DNA of 64,000 bases from Idiomarina sp. PL1-037 (GCF_034422975.1 NZ_CP139873.1:620001-684000); one strand, 5' to 3'. Positions 42,187 to 52,509 are shown, numbered from the stretch's first letter. Notes: generated by a model from the letters alone, not told the origin. Numbers and translations are program-made.

Positions 42187-44934
42187 TTGGTCTCGTTGAA
42201 ATCTTTCTTGTCTGGTTCGGCATTATACTGTGCGGTGCTGCTATTGGTTGCTTCAACTTTTGGAGTAATGAATTCGGCTAGCGCGCAGTCTATGCCAAGT
42301 CAGAGCCAAATAGAGCAATTTAAAAAGCTCCCCCGGGCCCAGCAAGAAGCTTTGGCACGTCAGTATGGTGTTGATGTTAGCATGCTTGACAGCTTAAGTG
42401 GCAATTCGTCTAGTTCATCTAACGATAGCCAGAAAAAGCAGCAGAACAATGTGGTGTTTCCTCGTGGTACCAGTTTTGATGAAAGCGGTAATCCGGTGAT
42501 TCCTGACGATTTAGAAAGCCAGTTCTCGCGTGAAGCCGATGAATTAAAGCCTTTTGGTTACGAATTATTTGCAGGAGAGCCGAAAAGCTTTTCGCCTACT
42601 TCTTATGCGCCGGTTCCTTCCAATTACATCATGGGTGTGGGCGATACCATAAAAGTACAGCTTTTTGGTAAGGAAAACCGCAGTTACGATTTGACTATAG
42701 ACCGCGAAGGCAAAGTGGTTATTCCCGATTTAGGCGAGTTAACCGTTGCAGGTTTAACTTATACCTTAATGCAGGACATGATTCAAAACCAGGTAAAGCA
42801 GCGCTTAATTGGCTTTAATGCTGCGGTTTCTATGGGTGAGTTGCGCTCTATTCAAATATTTATTGCTGGTGAGGCTTATAAACCGGGTTCGTACACGGTC
42901 AGTTCCTTATCGACCATTAGTCAGGCGCTTTATGTTGCCGGTGGTGTTTCCGACATTGCTTCACTACGTTCTGTTCGTTTAATGCGTGCGGGAAAGGTGG
43001 TTACTGAATTCGATTTATACGACTTGCTGTTAGAGGGCGATACTTCTGACGACAAAATGCTGCAAAGTGGTGATGTGGTGTTTATTCCGGCCCGAGGTGA
43101 CATGGTTACCGTTAAAGGCCAGGTAAAACGCCCTGCGTTGTATGAATTAAAAGGCGATGAAACGCTAAGGGACGCGCTCCGCTTTGCTGGTGGCAGCGAA
43201 GACGACGCCTACTTAGCGGCCGCTCAGCTTGAGCGAATTGTAAACGGCAAGCGGTTGATCAGTACCGTTGATTTAACTTCAGACACTCAACTAAGTGAAG
43301 CGCTAAAAGGCGGTGACGTGCTGACGTTGCGCCAGGTTTCTGAGTCACTTGAAAACAGTTTATTGCTGGTAGGTGCTGTAACGCGGCCGGGGCATTACGA
43401 ATGGAAACCGGACCTTCGTATTAATGATGTGCTTCGTAGCAGTCGCCACGACTTATTAGAGCAAGCTGACTTGCGCTACGGCTTAATTCTGCGTGAAACC
43501 GGGTCCAAACGTGAGCTAAGCTTGTATCAGTTTAACGTTGCTGAAGCTATTAGCGGCATTGAGGGTGAGAACTTGTTGCTGCAGGAACGTGACCAGCTGG
43601 TTATTTTCAGCCGCTACCAAACTAAGGCGGAAGAAGAGCAACAACTGTCGCGCTATACACTGACAAAACAAGAACGCGAAGCAGAAGAACGCGAGGAATT
43701 GTTGAGTGAATATCGTCAGGCCTTTTTACGGGATTTAGTTAAAGACAAAGGAGTCAAGGTTCAGAAGCTGGCAACACAGGAACTTGCTGACGCTACCAGG
43801 CTCTTTGGAACACCGGACAGAGGCGACGTAACTATTGCTAAGGACAAATTAGCGCCTTACTCCCGTGAAAACTTGCTTGAACCGATAATGTTGCGAATAC
43901 GGCAGGAACGCTCTAAGGCCGGCTCCGCGCCATTGGTTTATATTGCCGGAGAGGTTAACCACCCCGGGGTTTACCCCTTAGTTGAAAACGCCACCGCAAG
44001 CCGCTTAGTAGACGCCGCCGGCGGCGTAAAAGATTCCGCCTATTTAGAACGAGCCGAAATTACCCGCTTTAAATATGGGGAGAGCTCTGGTGAGACTGAG
44101 TATTTAACGTTGTCGTTAGACGACGTACTTAGTGGGGACGTTGACATTCCTATTCAGGGGCGCGACCGCTTGAACGTATTGAGTATTCCCGAGTGGCAAA
44201 ATACCTATGAAGTGAGGTTGCGTGGAGAAGTTCGCTTTCCGGGCACTTATGCTATTAAGCGCGGAGAAACTCTGACTCAGTTAGTAGAGCGTGCGGGTGG
44301 TTTTACCGAGCATGCCTTTATAGAGGGTGCAGTATTCACTCGCGAAGAGCTGAAAGCCCGAGAACAAGAGCGTAAGCGCATGCTGGCACAGGAACTGCAA
44401 AGGGAAATTGCCGGTAACATGATGACCGGGACAGGCGACAGCCGTGTGTCTTACAGTGAAATGCGAACGCTTTTATCTGACTTGCTTAATGCCAAACCGG
44501 TTGGCCGGCTGATTATGGATTTACCCAAGTTACTCAGTAGCAACGGTGCCAACGATGTCCAGTTAAAAGACGGGGATACATTGCATGTGCCCTCTAAAAC
44601 TGACTCGGTTAGCATTATGGGTGAAGTGCAGATGACAACCTCTTACCGCTTTGATCCTGAAGTGAGTGTGGGTGAATACATTGAACGCAGCGGCGGAACG
44701 AAAGAAAAAGCCGACGAAGAACGTATTTATATTGTTAAAGCGAACGGTGCCATTGAACCTTATGAGAGTGGTAGCAGCTGGTTTAGCTTTAGCAGTAATA
44801 GCCAATTAGCGCCGGGTGACACCATCATTGTGCCTATGGATACAACCTACACTGAGAATTTAGAGTTGTGGTCACAGGTGACCGGCATTGTTTATAATTC
44901 AGCTATAGCGATTGCGGCAATAAACGGACTTTGA
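42187..44934 (+). CDS. SLBB-domain polysaccharide export protein (Wza/GfcE-like, extended)
   Basis: The start is TTG 42187 with GGGGAA upstream, giving a signal peptide that ends SASAQS. The 915-residue chain has a periplasmic export domain (YIMGVGDTIKVQLFGKENRSYDLTIDREGKVVIPDLG) and at least five SLBB-type beta-grasp repeats (IFIAGEAYKPGSYTV; VTVKGQVKRPALYEL; LLVGAVTRPGHYEW; VYIAGEVNHPGVYPL; VRLRGEVRFPGTYAI; VSIMGEVQMTTSYRF). It ends in a hydrophobic helix. Such proteins form the outer-membrane or periplasmic channel for capsule or exopolysaccharide. It is more than twice the length of E. coli Wza. It is the first gene of the surface-polysaccharide block. Confidence 0.92.
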   Translation: MVSLKSFLSGSALYCAVLLLVASTFGVMNSASAQSMPSQSQIEQFKKLPRAQQEALARQYGVDVSMLDSLSGNSSSSSNDSQKKQQNNVVFPRGTSFDESGNPVIPDDLESQFSREADELKPFGYELFAGEPKSFSPTSYAPVPSNYIMGVGDTIKVQLFGKENRSYDLTIDREGKVVIPDLGELTVAGLTYTLMQDMIQNQVKQRLIGFNAAVSMGELRSIQIFIAGEAYKPGSYTVSSLSTISQALYVAGGVSDIASLRSVRLMRAGKVVTEFDLYDLLLEGDTSDDKMLQSGDVVFIPARGDMVTVKGQVKRPALYELKGDETLRDALRFAGGSEDDAYLAAAQLERIVNGKRLISTVDLTSDTQLSEALKGGDVLTLRQVSESLENSLLLVGAVTRPGHYEWKPDLRINDVLRSSRHDLLEQADLRYGLILRETGSKRELSLYQFNVAEAISGIEGENLLLQERDQLVIFSRYQTKAEEEQQLSRYTLTKQEREAEEREELLSEYRQAFLRDLVKDKGVKVQKLATQELADATRLFGTPDRGDVTIAKDKLAPYSRENLLEPIMLRIRQERSKAGSAPLVYIAGEVNHPGVYPLVENATASRLVDAAGGVKDSAYLERAEITRFKYGESSGETEYLTLSLDDVLSGDVDIPIQGRDRLNVLSIPEWQNTYEVRLRGEVRFPGTYAIKRGETLTQLVERAGGFTEHAFIEGAVFTREELKAREQERKRMLAQELQREIAGNMMTGTGDSRVSYSEMRTLLSDLLNAKPVGRLIMDLPKLLSSNGANDVQLKDGDTLHVPSKTDSVSIMGEVQMTTSYRFDPEVSVGEYIERSGGTKEKADEERIYIVKANGAIEPYESGSSWFSFSSNSQLAPGDTIIVPMDTTYTENLELWSQVTGIVYNSAIAIAAINGL

Positions 44935-45061
44935 CTGTAAATTCGTATGGATGCTATTTGCATTTTAAGGTGCATAGGCATAGTATAAAGGTTGCTGTTA
45001 ACTGGAATGTTTTCAGTCACAGCGATACATGTATCTATATCTCTGGAGTGAGGTGAATATT

Positions 45062-45370
45062 ATGAAAACTTTAGCATTATCAGTTATTGCTGCGTTAGGT
45101 TTAGCGACCGCACCAGCAATGGCACAGCAAGAAGGTTCGACCGGTGCAGCCGGCGCATCTGCTTCAACTGCCGGTATTGGTGGTTTGTCTACTCAGGCAT
45201 TAGTTTTTGCAGGTGTTGCAGGGGCAGCAACTGTGGCAGCGGTTTCTGACAGCTCTTCTAATTCAATTATTGATGACGAAGATCCTGAAAACCCAGAAGA
45301 GCCAGGTACAACAGTAACCGTTACTGGTACTGGTACAAATACTTACACAATTACTGTTCCTGTTCAGTAA
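45062..45370 (+). CDS. Small secreted Ala/Gly/Thr-rich protein, GfcA/YjbE-like
   Basis: ATG 45062 has GGAGTGAGG upstream; the longer frame from 45029 lacks support. The 102-residue product has a signal peptide (ending PAMAQ), a Gly/Ala/Ser-rich stretch, a hydrophobic segment (TQALVFAGVAGAATVAAVSD) and an acidic, Thr-rich tail. Size, composition and position before a GfcB-like gene match GfcA/YjbE, the first small gene of gfc and yjb operons. Its exact role there is not established. A strong terminator follows. Confidence 0.75.
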   Translation: MKTLALSVIAALGLATAPAMAQQEGSTGAAGASASTAGIGGLSTQALVFAGVAGAATVAAVSDSSSNSIIDDEDPENPEEPGTTVTVTGTGTNTYTITVPVQ

Positions 45371-45436
45371 TTGTTTGCGGTTTAGTGTAAGTTGGTGAAG
45401 CGCTTCGCTGAACTTACTGAAAAGAAACTGTGATAA

Positions 45437-45463
45437 AATACCGCCGTAGGGCGGTATTTTTTT
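45437..45463 (+). terminator. Rho-independent terminator after the GfcA-like gene
   Basis: AATACCGCC and GGCGGTATT form a 9-bp stem with a 4-nt loop followed by a run of seven T. It separates the small gene from the GfcB-like gene, so the latter must have its own promoter or depend on read-through. Confidence 0.92.
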
Positions 45464-45510
45464 GTCCGGTGAACTTTACTTTTGACTTAAGCTGAATAAG
45501 AGACTCGTTC

Positions 45511-46194
45511 ATGTTAATTCGCTATTGCCTGCTCGCTTTGCTTGGGGTTGTTACCTACGGATGCACCGCCGTTACCGACGAGGTTCGCGAAACGGTTGAA
45601 TACGCTTTTAAAACACAGCAGGACGCTGAGCTTTCTTCTGAAGAAATTGAAAACTTTCCTTATACCTCGCTTTACGCACAGTGGGAAGAAAAGCCACGCA
45701 CTTTAATAGTGCTGGGTTTTATAGATAAGCCGAACGACAGGCACTTTATTACAGCGGAGAAAGAGACGTTAGTTATACGTAATGGTCGGATTGTTCGAAC
45801 GCAGAATTTAAACCGTGACTTACTAGCCGCTTCAAATTTAGAGCAAGATCCGTTGCAATGCATTGTAAATCAACCTAATGATTGCGAGAGCCGCTGGCAG
45901 CGTAACTACGACTACCAAATGCAGGAACGAACATTTAGCCGCACTGTTGTATCTCAGTTTTCGGTTGTGGAAGAGCAAACTCTGGAAATGCCTTTTGGCA
46001 AAGTGAACGCCACTTTAGTGCAAGAGAAAGGTCGCTTTGAGCTGAGCGGTGAAACCTTCACGAATCGTTTTTGGATTGAAAGCGACGGGCATGTGGTAAA
46101 AAGTGAGCAACAGCTATTTCCCGGTGAAACTTCTCTTACCTTAACTCAAGTGACCTGGATAGGTCGTGATTATTCTAATAAAGCAGCGAAATGA
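45511..46194 (+). CDS. GfcB/YjbF-family outer-membrane lipoprotein
   Basis: The 227-residue product has a lipoprotein signal (LLALLGVVTYGC, Cys18) and the YjbF-like body: YTSLYAQWEEKPRTLIVLGFID, LVIRNGRIVRTQNLNRDLLAAS and WIESDGHVVKSEQQLFPGETSLTLTQV. YjbF/GfcB proteins belong to exopolysaccharide or group 4 capsule operons. Its stop overlaps the start of the GfcC-YjbH fusion gene (ATGA). Confidence 0.88.
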   Translation: MLIRYCLLALLGVVTYGCTAVTDEVRETVEYAFKTQQDAELSSEEIENFPYTSLYAQWEEKPRTLIVLGFIDKPNDRHFITAEKETLVIRNGRIVRTQNLNRDLLAASNLEQDPLQCIVNQPNDCESRWQRNYDYQMQERTFSRTVVSQFSVVEEQTLEMPFGKVNATLVQEKGRFELSGETFTNRFWIESDGHVVKSEQQLFPGETSLTLTQVTWIGRDYSNKAAK

Positions 46195-49070
46195 GTCCGT
46201 TCATGAAAAAAACATTGTTACTTCCCCTCCTGTTAGCCGCGTTTTTAGTCACTGCTTTTCCGGCAACCGGCGACACTCAGAAAATTGCGTTTGACGGACC
46301 GGTGCGCCTGCAGCAGGCCTTATCAGCATTGGAAGAGCGGGGCGAGTTAGAAAACATCTATTGGCCAACAGCGCGTTTGGTCAAGGTTGATGAACAAAAA
46401 GCGGTAGACGAGAAAAAGCGCAAAGTACTGGCAGAGTTAGCCGAGTTGGAAAACTATTGGCGTAACCGCAGAGAAACGAATAAAGCCGGTGCCGCCGCTA
46501 TAGTGGCTCGTCAGATAAAAGCTTGGCGCTTAGGCAAGCAACTGGTAGGCGAAGTAAGTATCGAGGGCGCGCGTCAGAAGCTAGCTGATAACCCGTTGCT
46601 GCCGAAAGGTCGTTACGAGTTGGTAGTAAGCAGTAGACCAAATTTTGTTTATGCCTATGGTCTGTTTTCTGAGCCGGGACGATATGAGTTTCACTCAGGG
46701 AAAACTGTGGCTCATTGGATAAAGAGCATTGAAGACGAAGCTCAATTACTGGCCGCTTATAATAAAACTAAAGCTGTAAAAGTGTCGGTTGCGGGTGAAA
46801 TTGAGAGTAACTGGGGTTACTTCAAACAGGATGATACAGAGCTTTTACCGGGCAATATTTTATGGTTGGGTTTTGAGCAAAACCAGTTGCCGCCCAAGTT
46901 TAAGAATTTAAACAGTAATATTAGGGGGCTTTTAACGCATTTTGTTGCGGATGAGTCTGTCAGAAGTAAAACGAATACGCCTTTATATACACTGAGTGAT
47001 GCACCGACACCTAAAAACCATTGGTCGCGTATGGATTTGTCGCCTAGCTATAATAATTATGGCTCTGTAGGTTTAATGCAAAATCCAACTGCGCGGATGG
47101 CGAAAGAGGGTGAGTTAGCAATCACTTATTCTGATATGGACGAGTACCGACGCTACACAGTCAACTTGCAACTCTTGCCCTGGCTTGAAGCTACCGCATT
47201 CTATACACGATTCCCTAATCGTCTATACAGCCAGGTTCCAGGGTTTAGCGGTGACTCAATATTGACGGACAAAGGCTTTGATGTAAAAGCCCGCTTATGG
47301 CAGGAAAGTTACTGGTTACCTGAAGTGAGTGTGGGCTTACGAGACTTAGCGGGCACGGGGCTTTTTGATGCCGAGTATATTGTGGGCAGTAAACGTTTTG
47401 GTCCAGTCGATATTAGCTTAGGCGTCGGTTTTGGACGTTTAGGGACGTACGATGATGTGTCTAACCCTTTTTGCGAGATATCTGACGAGTACTGCGATAG
47501 AAAAACAGGATTTAGCGGAAAAGGGGGAGAGCTGGAATACGACCAGTGGTTTACCGGGCCCATGGCGTTGTTTGGTGGTGTTGAATACCAAACCCCCTGG
47601 GAACCTTTAACATTAAAAGCTGAGTATGAAGGCAATGACTATAGCCGTGACAGTGCCGGTGTGCCTATTGTTGCAGACAGCCGCTGGAACTTTGGAGCGA
47701 ACTACCAGGTCACGGATTACTTCGACGTACAGCTCAGTTATGAGCGTGGCGATACGCTCATGTTTAACTTTAGTTTGCGCACCAATTTTAATGAGCTAAA
47801 CCAGGTGAAAACCACTCCGCCTAAAACCCAGCCGCAGAAGCCAAACGCTAATAAGCTGAAGGATGTTGACTGGATAGCTATGCGGAGCGAAATGATTAAA
47901 CAGGGTGTGTTTAGTGGCGCTCGTTTTGCCGCAACCGATGATGAAGTGACTATGTACGCGTATCATCGTCGTTTTCGGAACAGTGATGAGGCTTTCGACC
48001 GTGCTGCGCGTATTATGGCAGCAGAGCTTCCTGAGTCAGTAAAAACTTACAATATGGTTGATCAGGCGCTGTTTAACCCGAGTGTGAATACACAGGTTGA
48101 TGCCGAAGAATTTAAACGGCGAATTCGAAACGAAGAGCCAGGTAAGGGCGTTGATGAAACCAAGGAGCTTTTCACGCGCTTGTATCCGGAAGAGCCACCG
48201 GTTAAAGACAGTGATAAGTGGAAACTTAACCCCGACTATCGTTTCAGTAACAGTTACGGGCTAAAACCCTTCTTCAAACAAGACTTCGGCAGCCCCGAAA
48301 ACTTTCAGACGTATCAGTTGGGTGTCTTTGCTTTTGGACGCCGTTGGTTAGCGGAAAACTTAGAAGTGTTTGGTGAAGTTGGCTTTAACGTGGCAAATAA
48401 CTACGACGAGTTTAACTTCCTGGGTGGTGGGCCGTCTGAATTACCCGAAGTGCGTACTCAAGTAAGACGTTACATTAAAAATGATATTTGGTTAGACTCT
48501 GCGCAGGCTACTTACCATAAACGGCTTGGTGAGGACTGGTTTGCGATGGCTTATGCTGGGTATTTAGAACGCATGTTTGGTGGCGTTGGGGCCGAGGTTC
48601 TATATCGGCCCATAGACAGCCCATGGGCTTTTGGTGCGCATATTAACCGAATACGACAACGGAACTATACTGGCGGTAGTGGCTTCTTAGATTACGAGGT
48701 AACTACTGGGTTTGTTAGTGCCTATTACCAAATGCCGTGGTTGTCAGATACTTTATTACAACTCGACGTTGGCCAGTTCCTGGCCGGTGACCAAGGCGTT
48801 AATGTGACGATGCAGAAGCGCTTTGACAGCGGTGTCATTGCCGGTGCATTTGCCGCCTTTACGGATGTGTCCGCTGAAGAGTATGGCGAAGGGAGCTTCA
48901 CTAAAGGCTTTTTCATTAGTATTCCGTTTGACCTGATGAGCGTAAGACATACTCGTGAGCGTATTGGCTTTACTTGGGTGCCGCTGTCTCGCAACGGCGG
49001 TCAACAGTTGCAACGCAGAGCGCGTTTGTACGATTATACAGACGACAGAGCGCCGTTTTATAACCGTTAA
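46191..49070 (+). CDS. Fusion of GfcC/YjbG-like periplasmic domain with YjbH outer-membrane barrel
   Basis: Start at 46191 by ATGA overlap (an internal ATG at 46203 is also possible) and a signal peptide ending FPATG. Residues about 30-280 form a GfcC-type module (VRLQQALSALEERGELENIYWPTARLVKV; LPKGRYELVVSSRPNFVYAYGLFSEPGRYEFH). From about residue 280 to the end is a YjbH-type barrel (SYNNYGSVGLMQNPTARMAKEGELAITYSDMDEYRRYTV; FISIPFDL). In E. coli gfcC and gfcD (yjbG and yjbH) are separate genes, so this 959-residue chain joins them. It would span periplasm and outer membrane in polysaccharide export. Confidence 0.88.
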   Translation: MSPFMKKTLLLPLLLAAFLVTAFPATGDTQKIAFDGPVRLQQALSALEERGELENIYWPTARLVKVDEQKAVDEKKRKVLAELAELENYWRNRRETNKAGAAAIVARQIKAWRLGKQLVGEVSIEGARQKLADNPLLPKGRYELVVSSRPNFVYAYGLFSEPGRYEFHSGKTVAHWIKSIEDEAQLLAAYNKTKAVKVSVAGEIESNWGYFKQDDTELLPGNILWLGFEQNQLPPKFKNLNSNIRGLLTHFVADESVRSKTNTPLYTLSDAPTPKNHWSRMDLSPSYNNYGSVGLMQNPTARMAKEGELAITYSDMDEYRRYTVNLQLLPWLEATAFYTRFPNRLYSQVPGFSGDSILTDKGFDVKARLWQESYWLPEVSVGLRDLAGTGLFDAEYIVGSKRFGPVDISLGVGFGRLGTYDDVSNPFCEISDEYCDRKTGFSGKGGELEYDQWFTGPMALFGGVEYQTPWEPLTLKAEYEGNDYSRDSAGVPIVADSRWNFGANYQVTDYFDVQLSYERGDTLMFNFSLRTNFNELNQVKTTPPKTQPQKPNANKLKDVDWIAMRSEMIKQGVFSGARFAATDDEVTMYAYHRRFRNSDEAFDRAARIMAAELPESVKTYNMVDQALFNPSVNTQVDAEEFKRRIRNEEPGKGVDETKELFTRLYPEEPPVKDSDKWKLNPDYRFSNSYGLKPFFKQDFGSPENFQTYQLGVFAFGRRWLAENLEVFGEVGFNVANNYDEFNFLGGGPSELPEVRTQVRRYIKNDIWLDSAQATYHKRLGEDWFAMAYAGYLERMFGGVGAEVLYRPIDSPWAFGAHINRIRQRNYTGGSGFLDYEVTTGFVSAYYQMPWLSDTLLQLDVGQFLAGDQGVNVTMQKRFDSGVIAGAFAAFTDVSAEEYGEGSFTKGFFISIPFDLMSVRHTRERIGFTWVPLSRNGGQQLQRRARLYDYTDDRAPFYNR

Positions 49071-49094
49071 AACAGTCTGAAAAGGATGTAGACA

Positions 49095-51020
49095 TTGAAA
49101 CTTTTTAAGCTACTAATGCAGCTGCCTCGCAACGTTAAGCGAGGCATTGGCCTGATTATGGATATAGGCTCAATAACTGTGGCTATGATTTTAGCATACT
49201 TATTAAGCTTTGATGCCATAATGCCGTTGCGCTGGTCGCAATGGATTATTCTTGGGGGTGTAGTTTTAGGCATTACGCTACTTGCTTTTATTCGTTTTGG
49301 TTTGTACCGGGCGGTAGTGCGTTATGTTGGCTTTAAAGTATTAAGCCTGGTGTTTTTCACCGTTATATTCAGTGGCGCACTGCTGGTAGTTGGTGCCTTG
49401 TTAATGGGTATTTCTTTGCCCGTGTCTGCTGTTGTGAATTATGTGCTTATTGCCTTTTTACTGACCGGTGGCAGCCGGCTTTTGGTCCGCGAAGGGTATC
49501 AGCGGGTAATGAGTCGGCAGAAGGATCGAGTCATAATTTATGGCGCGGGCTCTGCCGGACGGCAGTTGGCGCAAGCGATATCTAATGGCGATGAGTTTCA
49601 CCCGGTGCTGTTTGTGGATGACGACAGCGGTTTACAGAATACCTCGGTGTTGGGGTTAAAGGTGATACCGCCAGAGAATATTGACAAGGCGATTCACGAA
49701 CTTGGCGTTCAACGCATTTTACTCGCTTTGCCCAGCACGTTGCGCTCGCGTCGCCGTCAAATTCTGGATGCTCTGGAAGCCCTGCCGGTTAAAGTGCAAA
49801 CCGTGCCGGGCATGGCCGATATGGTGAACGGCGACTTGTCGATTGACCAGCTGCAGGACGTTAGGGTAGAAGATTTGCTTGGTCGTGATCCGGTAAGCCC
49901 TGAGCCGCAGTTAATGGAAAAACACATTACCGGACAAACCGTACTGGTTACCGGGGCGGGTGGCTCTATTGGCTCTGAGCTTTGCAGACAAATACTTAAG
50001 CAGCGACCCAAGGCGTTGGTATTGTATGAGTTGTCTGAATTTGCTTTATACGCTATTGAGCGCGAGTTAACGCAAATTTGCCAGCAACAGGGCATTGGTG
50101 CTGAGATCATTCCGGTGATAGGCACAGTACAGCGGCGTAACCGTATTGAAACCGTGCTGAAAGCTTTTACCGTGGACACTGTATACCACGCGGCGGCTTA
50201 TAAGCACGTGCCTTTAGTTGAGTACAACATGGTTGAAGGCGTGCGCAACAATGTATTTGGTACCTGGCATACGGCGGAAGCTGCTATTTCGGCTGGTGTT
50301 AAGCAGTTTGTGTTAATTTCCACCGATAAAGCCGTGCGGCCCACTAATGTCATGGGTACCACCAAGCGCTTGTCAGAATTAGTATTGCAGGGGCTGGCAC
50401 AACGCCAAGGCGAAACGCGCTTTTCTATGGTGCGTTTTGGTAATGTATTGGGCTCGTCGGGCTCCGTGGTGCCGTTGTTTAAAGAGCAAATTGAACACGG
50501 CGGGCCGGTCACCGTAACGCACCCCGATATTACCCGCTTTTTTATGACCATACCCGAGGCTGCGCAGCTCGTGATACAGGCTGGCACCATGGGACATTCC
50601 GGCTCGGTGTTTGTGCTGGATATGGGTGACTCGGTTAAAATCGTCGATTTAGCTCGTAAAATGATCCGCTTGTCTGGCCTCGAAGAGCGTACCGAGAAGA
50701 ACCCGCATGGTGACATCGCCATAGAGTTTAGTGGTTTGCGCCCGGGTGAAAAGCTATACGAAGAACTGTTAATTGGCGACAATGTGGAAGCCAGTGACCA
50801 CTCGCGTATATTGCGTGCCAATGAGCAGTCGCTAAGTTGGGACGAAATGGAGAAACTGCTGGGGCTGTTGGATGACGCCTGCCAGCGGTTTGCGATAGAC
50901 GAGCTGCGTCAATTATTGCTGGACGCCCCAACCGGCTATGCACCAGCTGACAACCAGATTTGTGATGTTATTTGGAATAAACACCGCACCTGTAGCGATG
51001 ATGAAACCGATGTTGCCTGA
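49095..51020 (+). CDS. CapD/WbpM-type nucleotide-sugar 4,6-dehydratase (membrane)
   Basis: A TTG at 49095 with AAGGA upstream starts the chain; ATG 49116 is the alternative. The 641-residue protein has four N-terminal membrane helices, a CoA-binding-like Rossmann domain (RVIIYGAGSAGRQLAQAI) and a C-terminal extended SDR domain with GAGGSIGSE (about residues 285-293), and the active-site region STDKAVRPTNVMGTTKR and RFGNVLGSSGSVVPLF. These enzymes convert UDP-GlcNAc to the 4-keto-6-deoxy sugar that feeds capsule or O-antigen synthesis at the inner membrane. It lies 24 bp after the fusion gene. Confidence 0.93.
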   Translation: MKLFKLLMQLPRNVKRGIGLIMDIGSITVAMILAYLLSFDAIMPLRWSQWIILGGVVLGITLLAFIRFGLYRAVVRYVGFKVLSLVFFTVIFSGALLVVGALLMGISLPVSAVVNYVLIAFLLTGGSRLLVREGYQRVMSRQKDRVIIYGAGSAGRQLAQAISNGDEFHPVLFVDDDSGLQNTSVLGLKVIPPENIDKAIHELGVQRILLALPSTLRSRRRQILDALEALPVKVQTVPGMADMVNGDLSIDQLQDVRVEDLLGRDPVSPEPQLMEKHITGQTVLVTGAGGSIGSELCRQILKQRPKALVLYELSEFALYAIERELTQICQQQGIGAEIIPVIGTVQRRNRIETVLKAFTVDTVYHAAAYKHVPLVEYNMVEGVRNNVFGTWHTAEAAISAGVKQFVLISTDKAVRPTNVMGTTKRLSELVLQGLAQRQGETRFSMVRFGNVLGSSGSVVPLFKEQIEHGGPVTVTHPDITRFFMTIPEAAQLVIQAGTMGHSGSVFVLDMGDSVKIVDLARKMIRLSGLEERTEKNPHGDIAIEFSGLRPGEKLYEELLIGDNVEASDHSRILRANEQSLSWDEMEKLLGLLDDACQRFAIDELRQLLLDAPTGYAPADNQICDVIWNKHRTCSDDETDVA

Positions 51021-51039
51021 CGTATAAACGGACGAAATA

Positions 51040-52509
51040 ATGATAAAAAACGGACCTTACTTAGCTTTAGATATCAGTTATCAGAAACTTTCAGTGGACG
51101 AGTTACTTGAAACGGCGGGCAAACGCCTACCTGAACACTTTGATGATCACCGCCAGCAATTGTGCCGCGGTGAATACCGCAACATAAGCGAAGATCGCCC
51201 GGTAACTCATGTACTCAGCCGTTCCGTGCATGCGGTGGCCAAACAAAGTAACCGCAAAACCCGCTTTGTGGATACCGTGCAAAAGCTGCGTTCTGGCCGT
51301 TGGCTCGGCAGCACGGGCAAACCCATTACCGACGTAGTGAACATCGGCGTGGGTGGCTCTGATCTGGGGCCGCAGATGGGCGCTTTTGCCTTGCGAGAAT
51401 TTGCGGATGACGCCGCAGTGCACGATTTGCAGGTGCATTTCGTGTCTTCAATGGACGGTGGCCAGCTGTATGCCGTGTTGCCTATTGTTGACCCGGAAAC
51501 TACCGTATTTATTGTTTCGTCTAAGTCGTTTGGCACGGTAGACACTTTTGCTAATGTGGACACAGTGCGCAAATGGGTAGAGCCTCAGTTGACTCAGGAG
51601 CAATGGCTGGCAAACCACGTGATAGGCGTGTCGGCCAATGTACAGGGAATGACGGATTACGGTATACAACCGGCGCAGCAGTTTACCTTTGGCGAAGGCG
51701 TAGGTGGGCGTTTTTCGTTGTGGTCGGCGTTAGGTTTGAGCATAGCGTTAACCACTGGCATTCGACCTTTTGAGCGCATGCTGGAAGGCGCAAAAACCAT
51801 GGACGAGCACTTTTTAGGCGCGCCGTTGGAAGATAATTTGCCGGTATTACTGGCTTTGTATGGGGTGTATAACCGCGAGCAACTGGGCATTAATAACTTA
51901 GCCATTTTGCCTTACGACGGTCGCTTACGTATGTTGCCTAACTATCTGCAACAGCTGGATATGGAAAGCAACGGTAAGCAGTACACTGCGGAGAATGAGG
52001 CCATTGATTACCCCACAGGCCCTATTATTTGGGGCGGTTTTGGACCGAACGGACAGCACGCTTTTTTCCAGCATTTGCATCAGGGTTATGATCAGTTTAC
52101 TGCGGACTTTGTCACCGTGCTTAAACGCGAAGCCCCGGGCTTTTCGGAAGCTACCCGCAGTGGTCTTGCAGAGCAGCAGCGTTTGGCTGTAGCTAACTGT
52201 CTGGCGCACCGGCGTTTAATGTGCGAAGGCAGCCAGAATGCCGATTCACCCAGTGACCATTATCCGGGCGGGCACCCGTCTAACCTGCTGATAATGGACG
52301 AACTGACCCCCGAGAGCTTTGGCGCCTTAATAGCCGCCTACGAGCACAAAGTGTTCACCCAGGGCGTTATTTGGGGCCTGAACAGCTTTGACCAACCCGG
52401 CGTAGAAAAGGGCAAGAAAATTGCCATGGACGTACTGCGCGTACTGGACGGCGAAAGCGACGAGTCCTTTGACGAGAGTACCGACGCCATTATTCAGCGG
52501 ATGCGGTGA
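51040..52509 (+). CDS. pgi: Glucose-6-phosphate isomerase
   Basis: The 489-residue enzyme has all family signatures: VNIGVGGSDLGP, SSKSFGTVDT, GGRFSLWSALG, LPNYLQQLDMESNGK with the catalytic Glu, GQHAFFQHLHQG with the catalytic His, and VIWGLNSFDQPGVEKGKK with the catalytic Lys. It interconverts glucose-6-phosphate and fructose-6-phosphate in the cytosol. Being only 19 bp after the dehydratase gene, it is probably co-transcribed and supplies sugar phosphates for polysaccharide synthesis. It is somewhat shorter than the E. coli enzyme (549). Confidence 0.97.
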   Translation: MIKNGPYLALDISYQKLSVDELLETAGKRLPEHFDDHRQQLCRGEYRNISEDRPVTHVLSRSVHAVAKQSNRKTRFVDTVQKLRSGRWLGSTGKPITDVVNIGVGGSDLGPQMGAFALREFADDAAVHDLQVHFVSSMDGGQLYAVLPIVDPETTVFIVSSKSFGTVDTFANVDTVRKWVEPQLTQEQWLANHVIGVSANVQGMTDYGIQPAQQFTFGEGVGGRFSLWSALGLSIALTTGIRPFERMLEGAKTMDEHFLGAPLEDNLPVLLALYGVYNREQLGINNLAILPYDGRLRMLPNYLQQLDMESNGKQYTAENEAIDYPTGPIIWGGFGPNGQHAFFQHLHQGYDQFTADFVTVLKREAPGFSEATRSGLAEQQRLAVANCLAHRRLMCEGSQNADSPSDHYPGGHPSNLLIMDELTPESFGALIAAYEHKVFTQGVIWGLNSFDQPGVEKGKKIAMDVLRVLDGESDESFDESTDAIIQRMR

